Shown here: positions 52,078 to 60,670 of the stretch, piece after piece | Numbering within the stretch: position 1 is the first letter of the stretch | Layout of the letters: each line of letters begins with the position of its first letter | Source: Rhodothermales bacterium | GTDB taxonomy: Bacteria > Bacteroidota > Rhodothermia > Rhodothermales > JAHQVL01 | Direction of reading: 5' to 3' | Assembly: GCA_041391505.1 (NCBI GenBank) | Contig: JAWKNW010000004.1 | Location: 186,001-250,000 of the forward strand | DNA length: 64,000 nucleotides | Notes under the pieces: model-generated | Databases searched by the model: none | Told to the model about the DNA's origin: nothing | What the model saw: only the letters and a program-made list of their open reading frames with translations | Translations under genes and position numbers: made by a program

Positions 52078-52192
52078 ATTGGTCATCGGGCACTGGTCAT
52101 GGGGAACCTGCCTGGAGCGACGCGTTCGTCCAGTGTCCAGTGTCCAGTGTCCAGTGTCCAGTGTCCAGTGTCCAGTGTCCAGTGTCCAGTGT
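52078..52192 (+). repeat. Composite repeat copy 3, leader and 9 x CCAGTGT
   Basis: TTGGTCATCGGGCACTGG and ATGGGGAACCTG, then CTGGAGCGACGCGTTCGT, then nine perfect CCAGTGT heptamers (52130-52192). Eight nucleotides after the last heptamer comes the minus-strand stop codon of a histidine kinase gene. Confidence 0.9.
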
Positions 52193-52200
52193 CCCGGCTT

Positions 52201-52941
52201 TCACCAGGTCCGAAGGTCGGCTTGGGGCAGGGTGAGGGAGAAGGTGGATCCCTGGCCGGGTGTGGAGGCGACGTCGATGGTGCCATCCATCAGCATGACA
52301 TATTCGAGGGCCACGGCGAGGCCGATGCCGGCGCCCTGTTGCACGGCCTCCGTCATCCGCTCCTCGCGGCTGTAGCGTTCGAACAGCCGGGGCAGAAACT
52401 CGGGCGAGATGCCGCGGCCGGTGTCGCTCACGTGGATGGATACCCGGTCTCCCGAAAGGCTCAGGCGGAGCAGAATGACGCCTTCCTCGGTGTATTTGAT
52501 GGCGTTGAGGACGAGGTTGACGAGGATTTGCCTCAGGCGGAGCACGTCGGCGCTGGCGTAGAGCATGCCGGCTTCGTCGTCGACGCGCAACGTCAGCCCT
52601 TTTCGCTCCGCGACGGGGTGGAGCTGGTGCACCACATCGTCGCACAGCGGGTTGAGCGCGACAGGGCCGATGCGCAAATCCTGCTTGCCGGATACGATGC
52701 GCGAGAAATCGACGAGGTCGTTCACCAGATCGAGCGACTGCTCGACGCTGCCGAGGATGGTGCGGAAAAACTCCTCCTGATGCGGTTCGAGCCGGCCCCG
52801 CAGTTCGTCGTGCAACAGCTGTGTGTACCCGAGGATGGCAGCCAGCGGGGCGCGAAGCTCGTGGCTCAGACTGCCGGCGAAGACCAGCTGCGCATCGGCG
52901 GCGTCGGAGTCTTTGGGGGAAGCGGACGCGGGTGAGGCCAA
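52201..52941 (-). CDS. Short histidine kinase without a sensor domain
   Basis: 246 residues: HisKA with the His of VFAGSLSHELRAPLAAILGY (~27) and HATPase with N box LVNLVLNAIKYTEEG, G1 VSDTGRGISPE and G2 GAGIGLAVALEY. The 22 residues before HisKA hold no sensor or membrane segment, so this is a soluble kinase core. It must be controlled by another protein or by an unseen fused signal. No receiver gene lies beside it. ATG 52941 is the only good start. The heptamer array lies just past its stop. Confidence 0.9.
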   Translation of the reverse strand: MASPASASPKDSDAADAQLVFAGSLSHELRAPLAAILGYTQLLHDELRGRLEPHQEEFFRTILGSVEQSLDLVNDLVDFSRIVSGKQDLRIGPVALNPLCDDVVHQLHPVAERKGLTLRVDDEAGMLYASADVLRLRQILVNLVLNAIKYTEEGVILLRLSLSGDRVSIHVSDTGRGISPEFLPRLFERYSREERMTEAVQQGAGIGLAVALEYVMLMDGTIDVASTPGQGSTFSLTLPQADLRTW

Positions 52942-53098
52942 GGGCGTAGGGGATTGGTGCGGCTGGGACAGGGAGTATCGACCGGCCGGCGCGATGGGTT
53001 AAAATGGCCATGATTTTCAAACACCCTTTCGCTTCCCCTTCCGTATCTTCGTGCCCGACCCTCGCCTACAACGTCGATTGCCACACTAAACCGTTCCC

Positions 53099-54226
53099 AT
53101 GTCCAGATCTTTACGTGTCGGCCTCCTCACCGGCGGCGGCGATTGCCCCGGTTTGAACGCCGTCATCCGCGCGGTGAGCAAAAGCCTCATCATTCAGCAC
53201 AACGCCGAGGTGATCGGATTCGAGGACGGGTTTCTCGGGCTGATCGAGGAGCGGGTCCGGCCGCTCGACTACCACGACGTCAGCGGCATCCTCACGCAGG
53301 GCGGCACGATCCTCGGGACGAGCAACCGCGCGAACCCGTTTCGCTTTTACAAGCGCGGCGACGCCGACGTCTCGAGTCAGGTGGTCAAGTTCGTTCGCAC
53401 CCTCGGCCTCGACGCCATCGTCACCATCGGGGGCGACGGGACGATGTCCATCGCGCACGGTCTGCACCAACTGGGCGTGAACATCGTCGGGGTGCCGAAG
53501 ACGATCGACAACGACCTGTACGCGACGGATCGGACATTCGGGTTCGACTCGGCCGTGGCGATCGCGACCGAGGCCATCGACCGGCTGCATACGACCGCGC
53601 AGAGCCATCACCGGGTGATGATCATCGAGACCATGGGTCGCTACGCCGGCTGGATCGCGCTGTACGCCGGCGTCGCCGGCGGGGCGGACGTCATCCTCAT
53701 CCCGGAATTCGAATACGAGATCGACGAGATCGTCCGCGTATGCAAGGAGCGCGAGAGCGGCGGACAGCGCTTCACCATCGTCTGCATCGCGGAAGGCAGC
53801 AAGCCGAAGGGCGGCTCGATGGTCGTCCAGAACATCGTCGAATCCAGCCCGGACCCGATCCGCCTCGGCGGCATCTGCAAGGTGCTTGAGCACCAGCTCA
53901 CGGCGCATCTGCGCAGCGAGGTGCGCACCACCATCCTCGGCCATACGCAGCGCGGCGGTCCGCCGACGCCCTACGATCGCAACCTCGCCACCGCCTTCGG
54001 CGCCTATGCCGCCGCCATGGTGGCGGATGGGCGCCACGGTCATATGGTGGCGCTGAAGGACAACAACCTGACCAGCGCGCCCCTCGAAGAGGTGGCGAAC
54101 CGGGTCCGTACGGTTCCGGCCGATGCGGCCATGATTCTCGCCGGCATGGCCGTGGGCACCTCGTTCGGCGTAAGCGACTTCGAACACCGCTTCCACGGCA
54201 ACCAGGACGCGCGACACGTCACCTGA
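53099..54226 (+). CDS. 6-phosphofructokinase, group with GGDGT and PKTIDND
   Basis: 375 residues. Phosphofructokinase features: GLLTGGGDCPGLNAVIRAV at the N-terminus, the nucleotide loop IGGDGTMSIA, catalytic VPKTIDNDLYATDRTFGFDSA, the substrate region IIETMGRYAGWIAL and the C-terminal ILGHTQRGGPPTPYDR. Gly in GGDGT (residue 104 of E. coli numbering) suits ATP, while Lys in PKTIDND (124) is usual in PPi-dependent or mixed-substrate members. So it belongs to the long group-III type and the phosphoryl donor is best left open. It is upstream of an NDUFA9-like gene with a 13-nt gap. Confidence 0.93.
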   Translation: MSRSLRVGLLTGGGDCPGLNAVIRAVSKSLIIQHNAEVIGFEDGFLGLIEERVRPLDYHDVSGILTQGGTILGTSNRANPFRFYKRGDADVSSQVVKFVRTLGLDAIVTIGGDGTMSIAHGLHQLGVNIVGVPKTIDNDLYATDRTFGFDSAVAIATEAIDRLHTTAQSHHRVMIIETMGRYAGWIALYAGVAGGADVILIPEFEYEIDEIVRVCKERESGGQRFTIVCIAEGSKPKGGSMVVQNIVESSPDPIRLGGICKVLEHQLTAHLRSEVRTTILGHTQRGGPPTPYDRNLATAFGAYAAAMVADGRHGHMVALKDNNLTSAPLEEVANRVRTVPADAAMILAGMAVGTSFGVSDFEHRFHGNQDARHVT

Positions 54227-54239
54227 CCCCTCAACCACG

Positions 54240-55148
54240 ATGCATGTATTTCTGACCGGTGGCACCGGATTCGTCGGTACCTACATCCTCCAGGAACTCC
54301 TGGCCCGGGGCCATTCCGTGCGGATGCTCGTGCGCCGCTCCGAAGACCGGATGCCGGGGCAAGGCAAGATCGAAACCGTAAAAGGGGACGTCACGAACCG
54401 CAAATCGCTCAACGGGCTCATGCGCGGGTGCGATGCCGTCGTGCATCTCGTGGGGATCATCCAGGAGAAGCCGGCGCAGGGCGTCACCTTCCAGGCCCTC
54501 CATGCCGACGCGACGCGTCACGTGGTGGATCAGGCGAGAGAGGACGGGATCGAGCGTTTCGTCCATATGAGCGCGAACGGCGCCCGGCCCGACGGGGTCT
54601 CGGGGTATCAGACGAGCAAGTGGGAGGCGGAAGAGTACGTCCGCCAGGCCGGCTTCGACCGGTGGACGATCTTTCGGCCTTCGGTGGTCTTCGGAGACCC
54701 CGGCGAAGACAATCCGGAGTTTGCCTCGCAGCTGGCCCGCACGCTGGTGGGGCCGTTTCCGATCCTGCCCGTGTTCGGCGACGGCAACTACGAGATGCAG
54801 CCAATCTCGGTACAGGAGGTCGCCTCGGCCTTCGTCCAGGCCCTCACGAACGACGCCGCGCGGCAGAAGACGTACTGCGTCGCCGGCAATGACCGGATAC
54901 CCTATCGGAAAGTGCTCGATCTCATCGCCGGCGGCATGGGCATCGCCCCGAAGCCGCAGATCAAGCAGCCGGTCTGGCTCGTCCGACCGGTCGTGCAAAC
55001 CGTGGGCAAGCTCGGCCTGCTCCCGATCACGCCCGACCAGTTCGAGATGCTCCTCGAAGGCAACACCTGCGACGCATCGGACTTCTACCGCGATTTCGAC
55101 CTGACACCCATCCGGTTTACGGCGGAGAATCTGGGGTATCTGGGGTGA
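54240..55148 (+). CDS. NAD(P)-binding oxidoreductase, NDUFA9-like atypical SDR
   Basis: 302 residues. Rossmann start FLTGGTGFVGTYILQELLARGH, then VKGDVTNRKSL, VVHLVGIIQEK, and an atypical active-site region FVHMSANGARPDGVSGYQTSKWEAEEYVR containing a YxxxK motif. RPSVVFGDPGEDNPEFASQL is typical of the NDUFA9/complex-I-associated subgroup. These proteins bind NADPH, often with unclear catalysis. It is co-directional with phosphofructokinase, 13 nt behind it. A composite repeat begins directly after the stop. Confidence 0.9.
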   Translation: MHVFLTGGTGFVGTYILQELLARGHSVRMLVRRSEDRMPGQGKIETVKGDVTNRKSLNGLMRGCDAVVHLVGIIQEKPAQGVTFQALHADATRHVVDQAREDGIERFVHMSANGARPDGVSGYQTSKWEAEEYVRQAGFDRWTIFRPSVVFGDPGEDNPEFASQLARTLVGPFPILPVFGDGNYEMQPISVQEVASAFVQALTNDAARQKTYCVAGNDRIPYRKVLDLIAGGMGIAPKPQIKQPVWLVRPVVQTVGKLGLLPITPDQFEMLLEGNTCDASDFYRDFDLTPIRFTAENLGYLG

Positions 55149-55149
55149 A

Positions 55150-55561
55150 GGTCATGGCGCCCTTTGGGCGCGGTCACTGGGCATGAACGGCCGGAGGCCG
55201 TGTCATGAGCGCCCTTTGGGCGCGGTCATTGGACATTGCGCCCTTTGGGCGCGGTCATTGGACATTGCGCCCTTTGGGCGCGGTCATTGGACATTGCGCC
55301 CTTTGGGCGCGGTCATTGGACATTGCGCCCTTTGGGCGCGGTCATTGGACATTGCGCCCTTTGGGCGCGGTCACTGGACATGAGCGCCCTTTGGGCGCGG
55401 TCATTGGTCATGAGCGCCCTTTGGGCGCGGTCATTGGACATTGGTCATCGGGCACTGGTCATGGGGAACCTGACTGGAGCGACGCGTTCGTCCAGTGTCC
55501 AGTGTCCAGTGTCCAGTGTCCAGTGTCCAGTGTCCAGTGTCCAGTGTCCAGTGTCCAGTGT
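55150..55561 (+). repeat. Composite repeat copy 4: nine GC palindromes, leader, 10 x CCAGTGT
   Basis: Nine GCGCCCTTTGGGCGC palindromes and one variant (CGGCCGGAGGCCG), separated by the 14-nt GGTCATTGGACATT, give a 29-bp tandem unit, almost perfect from 55209 to 55440. Then comes GGTCATCGGGCACTGG, ATGGGGAACCTGAC, the leader TGGAGCGACGCGTTCGT and ten perfect CCAGTGT heptamers (55492-55561). It starts one nucleotide after the stop of the upstream gene. Confidence 0.92.
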
Positions 55562-55637
55562 CCGGGAACTTCCCACCCCCTTGGTCGATCCATCTCCCCT
55601 TGCAGGAAATTCAGCATCGATTGACGTGTAGTTTTTA

Positions 55638-56303
55638 ATGGATTCAATACGGCACCCATCGCCAGACCCGAGCCCGGAGAAGAAATACATCGCCATCGCC
55701 GGCAATATTGGCGCCGGCAAGAGTTCGCTCACGGCGATCATCAGCGAGTACTTCAAGTGGGATGCCTATTACGAGCGCGTGGACGACAATCCGTATCTGT
55801 CGGATTTTTACGAAAACATGCGCCGGTGGTCGTTCAACCTCCAGGTGTTTTTTCTTTCGAGCCGGTTCAACCAGCAACGCCGGATCGAATCGGGGCCGAA
55901 TCCGGTGGCGCAGGACCGCTCGATCTATGAGGACGCGGAGATTTTCGCGCGCAACCTCTACGAGATGGATCTGATGTCGCGAAGAGACTACGAGAACTAT
56001 ACGGAGCTCTTCCATATCATGACGTCCTATCTGCGGCCGCCCGATTTGCTGGTATACCTTCGCGCCTCCGTGCCCACGCTCGTGCGCCACATCCAGTCGC
56101 GCGGCCGGAATTACGAGTCCAGCATCCGCATCGAATATCTGGAGCGCCTCAATGTGCTGTACGACGAATGGATCGATCGCTACGACTTCGGTCCCAAGCT
56201 CATCATCGACGCCGACTCGTACGATTTTGTCAACAATCCGGAAGATCGGCAGGATGTGGTCGGCCGCATCGAAAGCCGGCTTTTTGGTCTCTTTGCGGAT
56301 TGA
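55638..56303 (+). CDS. Deoxynucleoside kinase (dAK/dGK-type)
   Basis: 221 residues. P-loop IAGNIGAGKSSL, the DRS motif QDRSIYEDAEIFA, the substrate region YYERVDDNPYLSDFYENMRRW and the LID-like RGRNYESSIRIEYLERLNVLY. This is the deoxyadenosine/deoxyguanosine kinase family that phosphorylates deoxynucleosides for salvage. The gene begins 76 nt after the repeat array, so its promoter region includes repeat DNA. The next gene overlaps its 3' end. Confidence 0.93.
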   Translation: MDSIRHPSPDPSPEKKYIAIAGNIGAGKSSLTAIISEYFKWDAYYERVDDNPYLSDFYENMRRWSFNLQVFFLSSRFNQQRRIESGPNPVAQDRSIYEDAEIFARNLYEMDLMSRRDYENYTELFHIMTSYLRPPDLLVYLRASVPTLVRHIQSRGRNYESSIRIEYLERLNVLYDEWIDRYDFGPKLIIDADSYDFVNNPEDRQDVVGRIESRLFGLFAD

Positions 56304-58314
56304 TCCGGCCTGCGCGGCCCTCTTAGTCGCCGGCCTTCTCGTCGCCCTGCCCGCGCGCGCCCAGGTGGTGGATACCCTTGCCGCCCCGCCGCCCGACAGC
56401 GCGCTCGTCGTTGCCGATTCTCTCCCCGCGCCGGCGCCCCGCCGCGCGCTCGACCTCTCCACGCTGGTCGCTTTCGCCACCGATGCCGCCGGCGTCACCG
56501 TCAACGATTCGCTTCCGGCCCGCCTGCCCGACCGCGAACTGGCCGACGTGCTCGCACAGGCAGGGGGATCCTTTTTGTACGATTTCGGCGGTCCGGGCTG
56601 GCCCGATGGATGGAGTCCGCTCGGGCTCGATCCGAGGCAGGCCGGTCTTCAGTTTCAGGGGATCTCGTATGCGGACCCCGTCACCGGCCGGCCCCTGTAC
56701 GAGATGCTCCCGCTGCCCTGGCTGGATCCCGTACGTCTGCAACCGGGTCGACTCGGGCAGGCGATGTCCGTTGGCGCGCGGCTTCGCGCCTACGACGCGG
56801 CGCGCCCGATCAGCGAACTCCGGTACGGGTCGAGCAAGGACGGGCTGCAGAGCGCCTTCGTCGTCCACGCCCAGCGCCGGCGGGTGCGGTTTTTCAGGGA
56901 GCCCGGACTCTTCAGCTACGCGCTGGGTTACGGCGGGCACGGGGCGAACGGCGAATATCCCGGCAGCAAACTCAGCGCCGGCCGGCAGCTCCTGGCGCGG
57001 CTGCGGCTGCAGCAATCCTTCGGCTCCCTCGAGATCGTCAACCTCCAGAATCGCCAGCGGCTTGGCGCCCACGGCGGGGTGATCCCGTTCGGGACGAACT
57101 ACAACTCGATCTACAACCGCATCAGCGCGCAGGTCGCGAACGCCACGGCGAAGCGCACGGTGATCCGTAACGACCTCGCGGCCACCCTGCGCACCCGGCT
57201 GCTGCCGGGCTTTCGGCAACCCTTCGAGGCGACGGGCTACTGGACGGCGCAGACGTTTCGCTACGCGCTCGGCAGCGATACCCTCGCCGCGGCGACGCGC
57301 CGGCTGGGCTATCGGCTGCGTCAGCCGCTGATCGATGCCGGCCCGTTTTCGCTGGAGGCCCGGGCGGAAGGGTGGCGCGAGCGCGTCGCCGAGAGCACGG
57401 CCTTGCCGGACTCGCTCGGCCTCAGCCGCCGCGCCTTCCACGCCGGCGGTCGCGTGCAGTACCGCACGGGCGGGTTCGATCTGGAGGGCGAGGCCGATCT
57501 CCATGCCGGCGCGACCGGCGCCGCCTATCCGGGCGGGATGGCGCGTCTGGGATGGCGCCCGGGTGACGCGCTGATGCTGTTCGCCGAAGCGAGCCGGTCC
57601 GGGCAGTCGCTAGCCTGGATCGATGAATACGGCTGGTCGGGCCTCGTCGCCCCGCTCGCCGCCGATCCGGAGAGCCGCACGAGCGCCGGGCGCGCCGGCG
57701 TGCGGGTGCGGCTCGGGCCCTTCGATCTGGAAGTGGCTCCATTTGCGCACCAGACGAAAAACGCCTTCGATCTCTTTACGGTCGGCGAGAGCGACACCCT
57801 CGCGGTTCGCGTCCTCGGCGAGCCGGTCCGCTGGGTGGGCGCCAGCCTGGATGCTGGATTCCGGCGCGACGCCGCGCGCGGTTTTTATCTGACCGCGCAG
57901 CCGACCGTCTATCGCTATGCCGGCGATGCAGCCTCGTCGGACGCGCGCCGGGTCCAGGCGAGTCTGCCCGAGTTGTTCGTTCGCGGCCGATCGGGCCTGC
58001 GGTACCTCCTCTTCAAGGGCGATCTGGATATGGATCTGTACGTCCAGGGCCGGTTCTGGTCTCCGTTCGGCAGCCGCACGCTGCACCCCGAGACCGGGCT
58101 GCTGGCGCTGCCGGCCGTGGCAGGCCGCGACGTACTGAGTTCGTTTACGGCCGACATCGTGCTGGAGGCCGGCGTCCGCACCGCCAAGCTCTATGTGGCG
58201 TACGACAACGTCTTCAGCGGCACCAACGTCGTCATCGGCAACCTGCTCGTGCCCGATTACCCGCTCCCGACGCAGCGTTTTCGCTTTGGCGTCTTCTGGC
58301 CGATTTTCGATTGA
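56293..58314 (+). CDS. Predicted outer-membrane protein / putative porin
   Basis: About 673 residues from TTG 56293; TTG 56284 is also possible, and no ATG gives a signal peptide. Signal peptide (ACAALLVAGLLVALPARAQ), a plug-like start (VLAQAGGSFLYDFGGPGWPDGWSPLGL), then many amphipathic strands (FDLEGEADLHAGATGAAYPGG, LRYLLFKGDLDMDLYVQGRFW) and a C-terminal strand ending RFGVFWPIF. It looks like the TonB-receptor-like putative-porin group of Bacteroidota, but lacks a recognisable TonB box. It overlaps the kinase gene's end by about 11 nt, so the two are probably coupled. Confidence 0.78.
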   Translation: MRIDPACAALLVAGLLVALPARAQVVDTLAAPPPDSALVVADSLPAPAPRRALDLSTLVAFATDAAGVTVNDSLPARLPDRELADVLAQAGGSFLYDFGGPGWPDGWSPLGLDPRQAGLQFQGISYADPVTGRPLYEMLPLPWLDPVRLQPGRLGQAMSVGARLRAYDAARPISELRYGSSKDGLQSAFVVHAQRRRVRFFREPGLFSYALGYGGHGANGEYPGSKLSAGRQLLARLRLQQSFGSLEIVNLQNRQRLGAHGGVIPFGTNYNSIYNRISAQVANATAKRTVIRNDLAATLRTRLLPGFRQPFEATGYWTAQTFRYALGSDTLAAATRRLGYRLRQPLIDAGPFSLEARAEGWRERVAESTALPDSLGLSRRAFHAGGRVQYRTGGFDLEGEADLHAGATGAAYPGGMARLGWRPGDALMLFAEASRSGQSLAWIDEYGWSGLVAPLAADPESRTSAGRAGVRVRLGPFDLEVAPFAHQTKNAFDLFTVGESDTLAVRVLGEPVRWVGASLDAGFRRDAARGFYLTAQPTVYRYAGDAASSDARRVQASLPELFVRGRSGLRYLLFKGDLDMDLYVQGRFWSPFGSRTLHPETGLLALPAVAGRDVLSSFTADIVLEAGVRTAKLYVAYDNVFSGTNVVIGNLLVPDYPLPTQRFRFGVFWPIFD

Positions 58315-58410
58315 GGGGCCTGCCGGCGGCGGCCGAAACGAACCGCCTTCGCAACCGAACCGGGGCGTGCGCCGTGAAACGAACCGTTCACCTCACCACG
58401 TTCGACGCTC

Positions 58411-59280
58411 ATGCCGCCATCGATCGATCCGTCTTCGCTCAGCCCGTATGAACAGGAGGCCCTGCGCGGCATCGCGGTGTGGAAACGCCCCGATCAGGCG
58501 TGGTGGGAGCGGGCGGCCGCGGCGGTCCAGCGCTCGCTCGACGACGTGGGCGACCAGCTCCGCCGCATTCCGGGGGTCGATTGGACGATCGACAACGTGG
58601 TCGCCGGCCTCCTGAAGGTCCTCAACGAAATCACGCAGGACCTGGTCTGGCGCGACGCCATCTACCGGGATTTTCAGCGGCTCGGCCATGATGACGTGCG
58701 CGATATCGATGCCGTCGCGCGGCTCGATCTCCGGACGATCGACGAGGCGCTGGACGGGCTCAGCGCCAAGTATCTCGGGCTGGCGGCCGTGGAGGGGACG
58801 GCGACGGGTCTGGCCGGCGCCGCGGGCATCCTGCCCGATGTGGTGGCGCTCGTCGCCCTGAACCTGCGCGCGGCCGGCGAATACGCCACGTATTACGGTT
58901 TCGACATCTCGACGCCCGAGGAGCGGCTTTATGCCCTGAGCATCCTCGACGCGGCGGCCCTGCCGGCGACGGAGCGGCATCAGGCCGAGGCGCGCCTGAA
59001 CGAGGCCCACGAAAACGTGGCGCGCACGAAAACCACGCGCACCATCAACTCGGTGGTGGTCGGGGGCACGCTCGGCGCCGCGGCCCGGTCGATCGCGTTG
59101 CGGCTCACCCGCAGCAAGCTCCTCCAGTTCATGCCGGTCGCCGGCGCGCTGCTGGCCGGCGGGTTCAACTCGCTCTATACCCGCACCGTCTGCGACGCGG
59201 CGTTTCATCTTTATCGCGAACGGTTCCTGAATCGGAAATACGAACGGCGCGTCGAAGGGGAATGGGGGGAGTCACGGTAG
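58411..59280 (+). CDS. EcsC family protein
   Basis: 289 residues with an N-terminal amphipathic region (YEQEALRGIAVWKRPDQAWWERAA) and the EcsC core: YLGLAAVEGTATGLAGAAGILPDVVALVALNLRAAGEYATYYGFD, then a C-terminal LLQFMPVAGALLAGGFNSLYT. These patches of hydrophobic helix are typical of EcsC, whose biochemical role is unknown (linked to ABC-exporter function in Bacillus). Its 3' end overlaps the convergent Fic gene by 9 nt. Confidence 0.88.
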   Translation: MPPSIDPSSLSPYEQEALRGIAVWKRPDQAWWERAAAAVQRSLDDVGDQLRRIPGVDWTIDNVVAGLLKVLNEITQDLVWRDAIYRDFQRLGHDDVRDIDAVARLDLRTIDEALDGLSAKYLGLAAVEGTATGLAGAAGILPDVVALVALNLRAAGEYATYYGFDISTPEERLYALSILDAAALPATERHQAEARLNEAHENVARTKTTRTINSVVVGGTLGAAARSIALRLTRSKLLQFMPVAGALLAGGFNSLYTRTVCDAAFHLYRERFLNRKYERRVEGEWGESR

Positions 59281-60321
59281 CCCATACCACGTGGACCGCC
59301 CGCCGCCGTGGCGGACAAGCTGGCCGTTGTCGAGCAGGGTGCGAAAGGTGGCCTTGATGGTATTCGGACTCGCGCCGGCCTCCCGGGCGATGTCGCGGTT
59401 GGTGACGCGGCCGTGCTGGCGGGCGTAATCGAGGATGAGGAGCGCCAGTTCCGGTAGCTCCATCATGGCGCGTTGTTCGCGCTCGACTTTCGCGGCCAGC
59501 CGGCGCTTCTGCTGTTGCAGGGCGCGCGCAAAGTAGAGCAGCCAGGGCTGCCAGTTCGGCGCCTCCGACCGGATCGTGCTCTGGGTTTGCCGCAGGGCCA
59601 GGTAGTAGCCTTCCTTGCTGTGCTCGATCACGCTTTCGAGCGACGAGTAGGGCACGTAGGCATAGCCGGCCTGCAGGAGAAGGAGGATGGTCAGGATGCG
59701 GCTCAAGCGCCCATTGCCGTCCTGGAACGGGTGGATTTCGAGAAACACCACGACAAACACCCCGATGACGAGCAACGGGTGGAGGCGGCCCAGCGCGCGC
59801 GCCTCGTCCAGCCACTGCACCAGCTCGGCCATGCGGTGCGGTGTATCGAACGGGGTAGCGGTTTCGAAGACGATGCCCACCATCGTCCCGTCGGCGTCGA
59901 AGGCGCCGACGTCGTTGCGGACGGCCTTGTAGGCGCCCCGGTGCCGTTCGTCCTTCGTGCTGTAGCGCAGCAGGTCGCGGTGCAATTGTTTGATGTGGTT
60001 CTCCGTGACGGGGATGTCCACCCACGCCCGAAAGACCGTTTCCATGACCTCGGCATAGCCGGCGACTTCCTGTTCGTCGCGGCTCTCGAAACGCCGGATG
60101 TCTAGCCGTCTCAAGAGCTGCTCCACCTCCCGGTCGCTAAGCGTGCTACCCTCGATGCGCGTGGAGGACCCGATGCTTTCGATGGTGGCGACGCGGCGAA
60201 GCGCCTGCAGCCGGTCCGGCGCGAGCACGCCCAGGGCGCGCCACGCCCCCTTGAACTCGTCGATTTCGGACAGGAGGGCGAGGAGTTCGTGGGTGATATG
60301 CAGGGTGCCGGTGTTGAGCAT
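59272..60321 (-). CDS. Fic-domain protein with N-terminal inhibitory motif and C-terminal winged helix
   Basis: 349 residues. The inhibitory helix motif S/TxxxE(G/N) is at SSTRIEGS (Ser53-Glu57-Gly58), so it is of the type whose Fic activity is self-inhibited. The Fic core carries the catalytic HPFQDGNGR (197-205) and a flap region (AFDADGTMVGIVFETATPFDTPHRM). The C-terminal ~55 residues (ALLILDYARQHGRVTNRDIAREAGASPNTIKATFRTLLDNGQLV) form a winged helix. Fic proteins transfer AMP or other nucleotides to protein hydroxyls. No antitoxin gene is needed, since the inhibitory motif is internal. It overlaps EcsC tail to tail. Confidence 0.93.
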   Translation of the reverse strand: MLNTGTLHITHELLALLSEIDEFKGAWRALGVLAPDRLQALRRVATIESIGSSTRIEGSTLSDREVEQLLRRLDIRRFESRDEQEVAGYAEVMETVFRAWVDIPVTENHIKQLHRDLLRYSTKDERHRGAYKAVRNDVGAFDADGTMVGIVFETATPFDTPHRMAELVQWLDEARALGRLHPLLVIGVFVVVFLEIHPFQDGNGRLSRILTILLLLQAGYAYVPYSSLESVIEHSKEGYYLALRQTQSTIRSEAPNWQPWLLYFARALQQQKRRLAAKVEREQRAMMELPELALLILDYARQHGRVTNRDIAREAGASPNTIKATFRTLLDNGQLVRHGGGRSTWYGLP

Positions 60322-60381
60322 ACCGGAAAATATACCGGATTATACCCGATTGCAAGGCGGAGGGACTACCCCACAGGGCAC

Positions 60382-60518
60382 TCGCATGCTCTTCAAACGT
60401 GAGCATCTCCCGGTATGGGAGTATGGGGGTATGGGAGGTTTTTGTGGTAAAAAATGCCCCCATGCACCCAAACTCCCATACTCCTCTCACGGCCACGGCG
60501 AGCATGCGATGGCCCTGG
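60382..60518 (+). repeat. Dispersed ~137-bp inverted-repeat-containing element, copy 2
   Basis: Reverse-complement match to 1604-1740: GCATGCTCTTCAAACGTGAGCATCTC, the GGTATGGGAGTATGGGGGTATGGG arm, loop around TTTTTGTGGTAAAAAATG, and the CATGCACCCAAACTCCCATAC arm, then CACGGCCACGGCGAGCATGCGATGGCC. It lies beyond the Fic start, on the way to the DUF4096 gene. Confidence 0.8.
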
Positions 60519-60558
60519 ACCACCCCCATCCATCACCCCAAAAATATTTCGTCTGAAA

Positions 60559-60597
60559 CTTGTACATATCATACACATATGTTATTATATGTATAAG
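60559..60597. promoter_or_regulatory. AT-rich inverted repeat upstream of the DUF4096 gene
   Basis: CTTGTACATAT and ATATGTATAAG (11 bp, one mismatch) flank CATACACATATGTTATT, about 75 nt before the ATG at 60671. The stretch is strikingly AT-rich in a GC-rich window, so a promoter or operator is plausible. It is not matched to a known regulator. Confidence 0.45.
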
Positions 60598-60670
60598 CTC
60601 ACGACACAACGCGCACCGTACCCAAGCAGATCTGCACCTCGAATCGCAAACCCCAAACGACGCAACTGAC

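Noticed and set aside
55183..55440. 29-bp direct repeats suggesting a CRISPR array
   Set aside because: Units follow each other directly with no unique spacers, the unit itself is palindrome plus heptads, and no cas genes are present.
55183..55631. Open frames through the repeat array (peptides like GAVIGHCALWARS repeated)
   Set aside because: All three plus frames stay open because of the repeat period; there is no start signal and no family, and similar frames appear in every composite copy.
59272..60321. Fic toxin needing a separate antitoxin
   Set aside because: The SxxxEG inhibitory motif is within the protein, and no small antitoxin gene lies beside it.
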